From NCBI GenBank assembly GCA_003645435.1, contig QNFD01000009.1:1-19334 (forward strand): a stretch of 19,334 bases of DNA, in the 5' to 3' direction. Position numbers and translations under genes: made by a program. Below are positions 13,455-19,334 of this stretch, piece by piece (position 1 is the first letter of the stretch; each line of letters starts with the position of its first letter). The notes under the pieces are model-generated. The model ran no database searches. It saw only the letters and a list, made by a program, of their open reading frames with translations, and was not told where the DNA came from. The stretch is from Gammaproteobacteria bacterium (GTDB taxonomy: Bacteria; Pseudomonadota; Gammaproteobacteria; GCA-001735895).

Positions 13455-15763
13455 GTTGTTACTGGTTTTGGGAAGCCCTTTAAAGACAGCTCGCCAACGG
13501 GCTCAATTTCGAAAATTCCCTCGGTTGACGAAAAAACTCTCTTGGTGACAAGAATTTGCCCATGTTTGGCTTCGTCACAAAGGCGGGAGGCAAGGTTCGC
13601 CACGGAACCGATTGCAGCGTAATGGAAAAGTTCAGGGATACCAATTCGGCCCATGGTTGCATACCCGGTTCCAATCCCTATGCCAAACCCCAGGTCCACT
13701 TCGCGGGCAAGCCATTTTTTTCTCAGTTCATGCATACCGGATCGCATTGCGTTAGCCATCTCAATAGCCCGCCGAATATGGTCCCGGCAGGGCAGTGGGT
13801 CGTTCAGAAAACACATGACCCCATCACCTGCAAAATGCTCCAGGGTCGCGCCATATTCGAATATTAGTGGACAGACGACGGCGTGATATTCTCTTAGTAC
13901 GCGCATTTCTTCTTCCGGTTCGGAAAGTGATGAAAATGTGGTAAAGCCGCGCAAGTCGCAGAATATCACGGTCACCTCACTGCGATGATCTTCGAGGATC
14001 CCGGTGTTTTCATTCGATACGATTGCATCCGCGAGCTGGGGTGGGAAAAAGCGTTTGAGTTGCTCGACATGTTGCAGTTCTTCTACCTGGGCACTAACAC
14101 GGTCTTCCAGTTCCTTATTCCACGCCTCCAGTTGTTCTGACTGCTCAACCAGCTCGGTTATGTCCGAGTAAACCGCAACGGTTCCACCGTCGGCGGTCTT
14201 GCATTCATGGATCTGGATACAGCGGCCGTCAGTTTGCTGTTGCAGGTGGCTTCCTCTGGCATCGTGATACAGTGCCATCCGTTTCCCTAGCCATTCATCG
14301 ATGTTGTTTTCGGCTCCCTTGATCAGGCCGGCCTCGGCGGCAGCGCGTATCACCGTTTCAAACGGTGTCCCCGCAACCATGACACTGGCAATGCCGGGGT
14401 ACAGGTCGCAATAATGACTGTTGCATAGTACCAGCCGGTCTTCGGCGTCGTAGAGAGAAAAGCCTTCAGCGATGGACTCGATGGCGTCCCTCAGGCGCTG
14501 GCGGGCTTCCTGGATCTCTCGCAAATTTGTTTCTCTAACCACGACTGCGGTATCCCGAAATACCTGAAGCGCCCTGGCCATGTCATTGATTTCATCTGTT
14601 CCATCGCCAGGGATGTCAGCCTTCAGATCACCGTTGGCGATGGCAAGCATGCTATCGCTAAGGCCGGTCAGGCGGGCGATCAAATTGCGCCCGACGTAGA
14701 GCCACACAATCAGCACGGAACAGACCAGGCTCAGCACCACTACGCTTATCATAATCACGGTACTGGTTCGTTGCACTGAAAATGCTTCTTCAGTTGCATT
14801 CTGGATGTCGGCATTGGCGCGGGAGACGAGGCGATCGACCGAGTTTGTCAACTGGGTTGAAATTTCTGCATTCTGATCGAGAAGTGTCTGCATAAAGTCA
14901 TGGTGGCGTAATTCCATTTTCCGTGCAGCCAGTATGCTGTTCTTGCCATTGGTGTATGCACGAAATTCTGCCAGGCGTGGGCGTAGGCGGTTTGCCAGGT
15001 CGGGCTCGATGCCTGCCAGCAATTCTTCAAGCCCATCCAGGGAGCGGCGCAACGGAAATGACAATACACCGAGATCCTCCTGGCTTTTGGCCGAGGCCGC
15101 CTTGATCAACGTTTCGTTAATAGATGACACTTGCGCCTGGGCTCCCTGCAGCGGAGCCAGGGGGATGATTGATCTGGACAGATCACCAATTGCCTGGGAT
15201 CTCTGACCATCGGTATCACTGGATTTTTGTAGCGCCTGACGGATCTCGGCTAGCTTAGCGTCCATTACCAGAAGGCCGGGTGCCAGCAGTCGCCGGGATG
15301 ATATGTCGGTGAAACGCAGGTCACGAAGTAGTTCGTTTCTGCGTTCGACGAGCACCAGGCTGTTTATGATCATGGTATCAACGGTACTGAGATTCATACT
15401 GAGCCGGTCTACCAGGTTTTCGATCAGGATGAGGGAGTCCGGGTCTACATCCAGCCCGCTCAAGGCGGCAAGCTGTGTATGCAGGTCAGCGAGCCCAGTG
15501 GCTATGCGTTGGGACATTTGCTCGTGCTGCTGTGTTGTGTTGGCTGACATCAGGGCAGGGGCAACGGCAACGATTCTTTCGGCCTGGCGGGAAAGTTGCT
15601 GGGATGCGACAGTTGCCGGCACACGATCCAGGGTAATCCGATCGAGCGCATCACCGGCCTTCAGAAATGAATACATCGCGGCGCCAGCAGCCAGCACCGA
15701 AAAAGCACTTATTCCGAAAAATGCTAAAAGCAGGCGGGTACGCACGCCCAACCGGTTAATCAT
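13403..15763 (-). CDS. Transmembrane HAMP-PAS class III adenylate/guanylate cyclase
   Basis: A 786-residue membrane sensor. Helix 1 (about 9-33) and helix 2 (about 334-357) flank a helical periplasmic domain of about 300 residues. Then come HAMP (358-410), a PAS domain (about 424-540, DAIESIAEGFSLYDAEDRLV), a coiled coil (540-570) and a class III cyclase domain (590-775). Metal aspartates are D603 (FCDLRGFTTF) and D647 (AGDGVMCFLND). N723 and R727 in AAIGSVANLASRL are the transition-state residues. The usual adenine-selecting lysine is replaced (EHFAGD, H643), as in a common bacterial subgroup, so ATP versus GTP is not certain. It should be active and make a cyclic nucleotide in the cytoplasm in response to a periplasmic signal. 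AGGAGG five bases before ATG 15763 fixes the start. It follows the LivJ-like gene by 58 bases. Confidence 0.92.
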   Translation of the reverse strand: MINRLGVRTRLLLAFFGISAFSVLAAGAAMYSFLKAGDALDRITLDRVPATVASQQLSRQAERIVAVAPALMSANTTQQHEQMSQRIATGLADLHTQLAALSGLDVDPDSLILIENLVDRLSMNLSTVDTMIINSLVLVERRNELLRDLRFTDISSRRLLAPGLLVMDAKLAEIRQALQKSSDTDGQRSQAIGDLSRSIIPLAPLQGAQAQVSSINETLIKAASAKSQEDLGVLSFPLRRSLDGLEELLAGIEPDLANRLRPRLAEFRAYTNGKNSILAARKMELRHHDFMQTLLDQNAEISTQLTNSVDRLVSRANADIQNATEEAFSVQRTSTVIMISVVVLSLVCSVLIVWLYVGRNLIARLTGLSDSMLAIANGDLKADIPGDGTDEINDMARALQVFRDTAVVVRETNLREIQEARQRLRDAIESIAEGFSLYDAEDRLVLCNSHYCDLYPGIASVMVAGTPFETVIRAAAEAGLIKGAENNIDEWLGKRMALYHDARGSHLQQQTDGRCIQIHECKTADGGTVAVYSDITELVEQSEQLEAWNKELEDRVSAQVEELQHVEQLKRFFPPQLADAIVSNENTGILEDHRSEVTVIFCDLRGFTTFSSLSEPEEEMRVLREYHAVVCPLIFEYGATLEHFAGDGVMCFLNDPLPCRDHIRRAIEMANAMRSGMHELRKKWLAREVDLGFGIGIGTGYATMGRIGIPELFHYAAIGSVANLASRLCDEAKHGQILVTKRVFSSTEGIFEIEPVGELSLKGFPKPVTTYNVLDPDRKSKPSHAA

Positions 15764-15821
15764 ACTACCCTCCTGTACGCCACTGCGATCATCTCGCAGT
15801 GCGCTGAATTAAACGCGCAAG

Positions 15822-16946
15822 TCAGGGCAGCGGTACGTAATTTCCATTTGTCCACATGTACCAGATATAACCCGGCGCGGTGACGTCGCCATTGCCGTCA
15901 AAACTTATCTCTCCCAGCACCGTATCAAACTGTTCATATCGAAGAGATTCGATAACTTTATCCAGGGCCAGAGTTCCTGCTTTTTCCGTGGCCTGGGCCC
16001 AGGCCTGGACCGCGGCATAAGTGTGTAGCGTGTAACCAGAAGGCTCGAAACCTTTGTCTCGAAAGCGAGCGACCACCGAAGCCGCGGCCTCAAAGTCGCG
16101 TGGGTCCGGGCCAAAGGTTCCCAGCGTGCCTTCGCCTGCCTTTCCGGTGATGAGCCAGAACTCTTCATTAGTGAGGGCGTCACCGGTAACAAATTGAGCG
16201 GCATAATCACGGTCGCGGGCCTGGCGTACCATGAGACCGGTTTCCTCTGTATACCCGCCCACGTAGATCACGTCGATGCTTGCCGCCTGCATTTTTTCGA
16301 CAAGCTGTGAATAGTCCCTTACACCGGGTGTGAATGTCTCTTCCAGGGCTGTTGTGACGCCACGCTTGGTGAGTTGTTTTCGAGTCTCATCGGCCAGGCC
16401 TTTGCCGTAAGTCGAGCTATCGTGAATTATGGCGATGTTCTTGTCTCGCCATACATCGCTCAGGTAATTGCCGGCGACGACACCCTGGTGATCATCGCGA
16501 CCACATACCCGAAACACGTTATCGCCGCCCTCGTCGGTCAGTTTCGGGTTGGTTGAAGCCGGAGAGATCATTAACACACCGGCGTCCCGGTAAACCCTGG
16601 ATGCCGGAATCGATGAGTGCGAGCAGACATGTCCAGCAACGAAAACAACACCATCGTTGACCAGTTTGTGCGCGACAGCCACGGCCTGTTCGGGGTCACA
16701 GGCGTCGTCGGCGATCAACAATTCAACCTGCTCGCCGAGCACGCCGCCTCTCGCGTTTATGTCGGCGACGGCCATCTCGGCGCCATGTTGAATTTGCTCG
16801 CCCCTGAAAATATTGGTTCCAGTAAATGGGCCGGCAGTAGCGATGAAGATTTCTGCCTGCGCGGAAATCATGTAGAAAGCGGCTAAGACAAAACTTAAAA
16901 CAAGCCGAAAATGATAGAGTCTTGTGGACATTTTCTGATTGGCCAT
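15822..16946 (-). CDS. LivJ-like periplasmic amino-acid-type substrate-binding protein
   Basis: A 374-residue type I periplasmic binding protein of the branched-chain amino acid family, with a signal peptide ending SAQA at 28-31. Matches to E. coli LivJ run the whole length: AVADINARGG, DDACDP and GHVCS (C83 and C107, the LivJ disulfide), SPASTNPKLT, CGRDDHQGVVAGNYL, YGKGLADE and GGYTEE. The ligand is probably an amino acid or related molecule. No permease or ATPase gene is nearby; the next gene is a transmembrane cyclase. An in-frame TTG at 17018 would add 24 residues; ATG 16946 or 16931 is more likely. An FNR-type box and -10 precede it. Confidence 0.9.
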   Translation of the reverse strand: MANQKMSTRLYHFRLVLSFVLAAFYMISAQAEIFIATAGPFTGTNIFRGEQIQHGAEMAVADINARGGVLGEQVELLIADDACDPEQAVAVAHKLVNDGVVFVAGHVCSHSSIPASRVYRDAGVLMISPASTNPKLTDEGGDNVFRVCGRDDHQGVVAGNYLSDVWRDKNIAIIHDSSTYGKGLADETRKQLTKRGVTTALEETFTPGVRDYSQLVEKMQAASIDVIYVGGYTEETGLMVRQARDRDYAAQFVTGDALTNEEFWLITGKAGEGTLGTFGPDPRDFEAAASVVARFRDKGFEPSGYTLHTYAAVQAWAQATEKAGTLALDKVIESLRYEQFDTVLGEISFDGNGDVTAPGYIWYMWTNGNYVPLP

Positions 16947-16999
16947 TAATTTAACCAGGCATCCAATTAGCACTACGATTCTCGGATACCACCAAATAT

Positions 17000-17042
17000 A
17001 CAATATGGATTGCGACAAAGGTGGGTCTTGATCTAAATCAAG
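17000..17042 (-). promoter_or_regulatory. FNR/Anr-type box and promoter of the binding protein-cyclase operon
   Basis: CTTGATCTAAATCAAG (17027-17042) contains a perfect FNR consensus, TTGAT-N4-ATCAA. On the minus strand TATTGT (17000-17005) lies so that the box centre would be at -41.5 relative to a start near 16993. That is the class II activation position of FNR, Anr and Dnr proteins. TATATT at 16995-17000 is an alternative -10. No equally placed -10 exists on the hspQ side. Confidence 0.7.
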
Positions 17043-17115
17043 GAACGATGCGAATCATTGCCTTCCCTAATTACTATTGTTTTGCTTTAATCTGCCCATA
17101 TATCATTTAGTAATT

Positions 17116-17445
17116 ATGAATATTAGAAATACACAATTCTCGATTGGGCAGGTGGTTCGACACCGCGTATACCCGTTTCGCGGCGTTATTGTCGATGTTG
17201 ATCCGGAATTTAATAATTCCGAGGAATGGTGGCAGGCGATTCCAGAGGAAGTAAGACCGCGAAAAGACCAACCCTTCTATCACTTGCTGGCCGAGAACGA
17301 AGACACTTCCTATGTTGCATACGTATCGGAACAGAATCTGTTAATCGATGATTCCGGCATTCCGGTTAACCACCCGGAGGTTGCACAGGTGTTTGGTGAA
17401 TTCCTGGGTAACAGTTACGAAATCCCGTCTAGTTACCGAAACTGA
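17116..17445 (+). CDS. hspQ: Heat shock protein HspQ
   Basis: A 109-residue protein of the HspQ family (E. coli HspQ has 105). Matching segments are FSIGQVVRHRVYPFRGVIVDVDPEF at the N-terminus (first 30 residues), PFYHLLAENEDTSYVAYVSEQNL in the middle and NHPEVAQVFGEF near the end. HspQ binds hemimethylated oriC and stimulates DnaA degradation in E. coli, and acts as a Lon substrate and activator in Yersinia. The frame reaches back to 17077, but ATG 17116 (MNIRNTQFSIGQ) fits the family start. No strong ribosome binding site is seen and no heat-shock promoter is convincing. It is divergent from the binding protein-cyclase operon, sharing the FNR-type box region. Confidence 0.85.
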   Translation: MNIRNTQFSIGQVVRHRVYPFRGVIVDVDPEFNNSEEWWQAIPEEVRPRKDQPFYHLLAENEDTSYVAYVSEQNLLIDDSGIPVNHPEVAQVFGEFLGNSYEIPSSYRN

Positions 17446-17554
17446 GGTAAAGTCGGCATATCGAATACAAAGGTCAATATCTGGAATGGGTCGAAATTCA
17501 TTTCCAGGTACTAATCGGAACAACCGATAACAGGCCTTCATGAGCACTCAGAGG

Positions 17555-17569
17555 TACACTTATAGTGTA
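17555..17569. promoter_or_regulatory. Palindrome upstream of the methyltransferase gene
   Basis: TACACTTATAGTGTA is a six-base inverted repeat with a three-base centre and includes a -10-like TATAGT (17561-17566). It lies 41 bases before the ATG at 17610 and may be an operator over a promoter whose -35 is weak. Confidence 0.35.
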
Positions 17570-17609
17570 AAACGCGTTGGTTCGAACGCGGAGGATAACG
17601 GAGGGATTT

Positions 17610-18386
17610 ATGGAATTTGATGGGGATTTTGGTCTTTGGCAGCGGAAAATTGCTGATGGCCTGGAGGGTACGGCAAGGCGTATGAGCGTGTTTGAAGCAC
17701 TCGCGATTAGTAGCGGTCAGTCTATTCTTGATCTCGGTTGCGGCGGTGGTCATCTGGTGCGCGAAATTGCACTTGCAGTAGGGGACAGGGGCCGTGTTGT
17801 TGGTCTGGATGCAAGCCCGGATCAACTGGAATCGGCGGGCGTTCTTTGTGCCGGGCTGAGCGCGGTGGAATTACTCGAAGGTGACGCAACAGACCTGCCA
17901 TTTGATGATGGCAGCTTTGACGGTCTAGCGTCAATCCAGATGCTCGAATATGTGCCTGATGTAGACGGCGCTATTGCCGAGACCCGGCGTGTTCTCAAAT
18001 CTGGCGGGAAAGCTGCCCTGGTTTCGGTACTCTGGGATCACTGGCGGTTTCATGGCGCCGAGCTGGAACTGAACGATAAAATGCACGATATATGGCGTAG
18101 CCATTGTCCGCATCAGATGCTGCCGATGGAATTGCCCGTTAAATTAAAAACAGCCGGGTTTGGCGGGATAGTGCAAAAACCGATTGCTTTTATGAATGGC
18201 ACCATGCACGGGAATGCTTTCGCATTATGGGCAGCAAAGTTAGTTGCGGCTTTTGCGGTTGATAATGGTGTAACCGATGAAGAAGCAGCGCTTTGGTTAG
18301 ACCAGCTTGATAAAGCCGATGATGAAGGCCGATTTGGGTTTGTCAGCGTACCTGTGCTCACTACCGGGACCGCAGCTTCCGCGTAG
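17610..18386 (+). CDS. SAM-dependent class I methyltransferase
   Basis: A 258-residue soluble protein with the class I methyltransferase core. Motif I is ILDLGCGGG at 39-47, the acidic end of strand 2 is D67 in VVGLDAS, motif II-like GDATDLPF is at 91-98, and motif III is in VLKSGGKAALVSV. The fold is that of the UbiE/ArsM-like (Methyltransf_11) group. The C-terminal part (DHWRFHGAELELNDKMHD and after) is subfamily-specific and unassigned, so the substrate is unknown. GGAGGG (17600-17605) sits four bases before ATG 17610; the frame extends to a TTG at 17577 which lacks support. A TACACT-TAT-AGTGTA palindrome at 17555-17569 lies in its upstream region and may be a regulatory site. It converges with the alcohol dehydrogenase gene. 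Confidence 0.88.
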   Translation: MEFDGDFGLWQRKIADGLEGTARRMSVFEALAISSGQSILDLGCGGGHLVREIALAVGDRGRVVGLDASPDQLESAGVLCAGLSAVELLEGDATDLPFDDGSFDGLASIQMLEYVPDVDGAIAETRRVLKSGGKAALVSVLWDHWRFHGAELELNDKMHDIWRSHCPHQMLPMELPVKLKTAGFGGIVQKPIAFMNGTMHGNAFALWAAKLVAAFAVDNGVTDEEAALWLDQLDKADDEGRFGFVSVPVLTTGTAASA

Positions 18387-18407
18387 GCAAACATTACCTG
18401 TAACAGG

Positions 18408-19334
18408 CTAAGGAATTAGTACTGCGGCGCCGGTCAAATTACCGGCACGTAAAGCTTCCAGCGCCAGGTTTGCGTCCTCGAGGGCAAATTCTTCAATTCT
18501 GGTTCGAATCGGTATCTTCGGCGCGAGCTGCAAGAAATCTATCGCGTCCTGACGGGTCAAGTTTGCGACTGAACGGAGAACGCGTTCGCCCCAGAGAATG
18601 TTATACGGGAAGCCCGGGATATCCGACATGTGTATGCCGCCGCAAACAACTATCCCGCCCTTACGTACGGCCCGCAGCGCGACTGGAACCAGCGGGCCAA
18701 CCGGTGCGAAGATGATCGCCGCATCCAGTTCAACGGGTGCTGTACGGTCGGAATCTCCCGCCCATACCGCACCCATTTCGAGGGCAAATTCCTGTGCAGC
18801 CCGATCACCGGGGCTTGTAAAGGCATAGATTTCGCGATTTTGGTAGCGGGCAACCTGGGTAACGATATGCGCCGCCGCCCCAAACCCATATATTCCAATC
18901 CGTCCGGAATTACTACCCGTCATGGATAAGGACCTGTATCCGATCAAACCGGCGCACAACCATGGGGCCAGTTCTGCATCGGAGAAATTAGCGGTGATGG
19001 GAAAGCAAAAGCGTGCGTCGGCAACGGTTACATCGGCAAAGCCGCCGTCGATCTGGTAGCCGGTGAATCCGGGTTCATCACAGAGGTTTTCGGCGCCAGA
19101 TTCGCAGTAAAAGCAACATCCACAGGTGCGCCCCAGCCAGGGAATGCCGACCCGCTCGCCCAATTTGAAGTGATCGACACCCTCGCCGAGTACGCTGATG
19201 GTGCCGATAATTTCATGCCCCGGAATGATCGGTAACTTCGGTTCGGTAAGATCGCCGTCGACAACGTGCAGATCAGTACGGCAAACGCCGCAGGCTGATA
19301 TTTTTACCAGAACCTGGCCTGGCCCAGGTATGGG
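18408..19334 (-). CDS. Zinc-dependent alcohol dehydrogenase (partial)
   Basis: Open from the right edge to TAG at 18408-18410, giving 308 residues without the N-terminus. Catalytic zinc features are CGVCRTDLH and PGHEIIG, and the structural zinc lobe is [15 protein letters not shown]. The NAD-binding strand is [17 protein letters not shown], followed by the usual Rossmann half. The C-terminus reads [23 protein letters not shown], normal for the family. This is the AdhP/AdhA-like medium-chain group, acting on alcohols or aldehydes with NAD or NADP in the cytoplasm. The in-window ATG-type start near 19163 is internal, because the frame is open and conserved up to the edge. It converges with the methyltransferase 21 bases away. 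Confidence 0.9.
   Translation of the reverse strand, partial: PIPGPGQVLVKISACGVCRTDLHVVDGDLTEPKLPIIPGHEIIGTISVLGEGVDHFKLGERVGIPWLGRTCGCCFYCESGAENLCDEPGFTGYQIDGGFADVTVADARFCFPITANFSDAELAPWLCAGLIGYRSLSMTGSNSGRIGIYGFGAAAHIVTQVARYQNREIYAFTSPGDRAAQEFALEMGAVWAGDSDRTAPVELDAAIIFAPVGPLVPVALRAVRKGGIVVCGGIHMSDIPGFPYNILWGERVLRSVANLTRQDAIDFLQLAPKIPIRTRIEEFALEDANLALEALRAGNLTGAAVLIP

Noticed and set aside
15303..15812. Plus-strand frame of 169 codons
   Set aside because: It is the shadow of the cyclase gene, which has strong domains and a ribosome binding site.
17577..17609. TTG start for the methyltransferase
   Set aside because: GGAGGG is placed for ATG 17610, and the added residues are basic and unlike the family start.

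Overview
The window reads as chromosomal DNA of a free-living gammaproteobacterium, probably an uncultured marine or environmental lineage. Evidence: a recognisable hspQ gene, a tRNA-Arg with encoded CCA, sigma70-like promoters, an FNR/Anr-type box, REP-like palindromes and roughly balanced G+C. There is no phage, insertion sequence transposase, CRISPR array or plasmid function. The species cannot be named from the sequence alone.

Layout. (1) 1-1517, minus: a phytanoyl-CoA-dioxygenase-type oxygenase followed by a homoserine-dehydrogenase-like NAD(P) oxidoreductase that runs off the left edge. (2) 1819-2826: a 57-residue orphan gene, tRNA-Arg(UCG) with its own promoter and terminator, and a universal stress protein. 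(3) 2950-3112: a copy of an interspersed repeat. Then a cupin gene with promoter and terminator, and a gene-less block (3691-3941) that ends in a second strong terminator and may hold a small RNA. (4) 4067-6066, plus: a SIRT4-like class II sirtuin followed 26 bases later by a creatinase-like M24 protein that lacks the metal ligands. (5) 6152-8445: an alpha/beta hydrolase plus GFA-family protein operon, divergent from a TerB-like membrane protein. (6) 8478-8550: an inverted REP pair. (7) 8587-10835, minus: an Npt1/Npt2-type nucleotide transporter whose stop overlaps the start of a Tat-exported aldo/keto reductase. (8) 10896-11070: a second repeat copy with perfect 20-bp terminal inverted repeats. 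(9) 11199-13275, plus: a lipoprotein, a secreted FG-GAP-type protein, a secreted GlcG/HbpS-like protein and a small two-helix membrane protein. (10) 13281-13454: a start-less fragment resembling the end of a TPR protein. (11) 13403-16946, minus: a LivJ-like periplasmic binding protein and a transmembrane HAMP-PAS class III nucleotide cyclase, behind a perfect FNR-type box. (12) 17116-19334: hspQ, a SAM methyltransferase and a zinc alcohol dehydrogenase cut by the right edge.

The most promising candidate for an undescribed system is item 11. A branched-chain-amino-acid-type binding protein has no transporter beside it, is co-oriented with a two-pass membrane cyclase carrying a roughly 300-residue periplasmic domain, and sits behind an FNR site placed exactly as in a class II activated promoter. 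This suggests (inference) a sensor that couples a periplasmic ligand to cAMP or cGMP under low oxygen. Second in interest are the 163-175 bp repeats with palindromic ends and a conserved core, and the metal-less creatinase-like enzyme beside the sirtuin.
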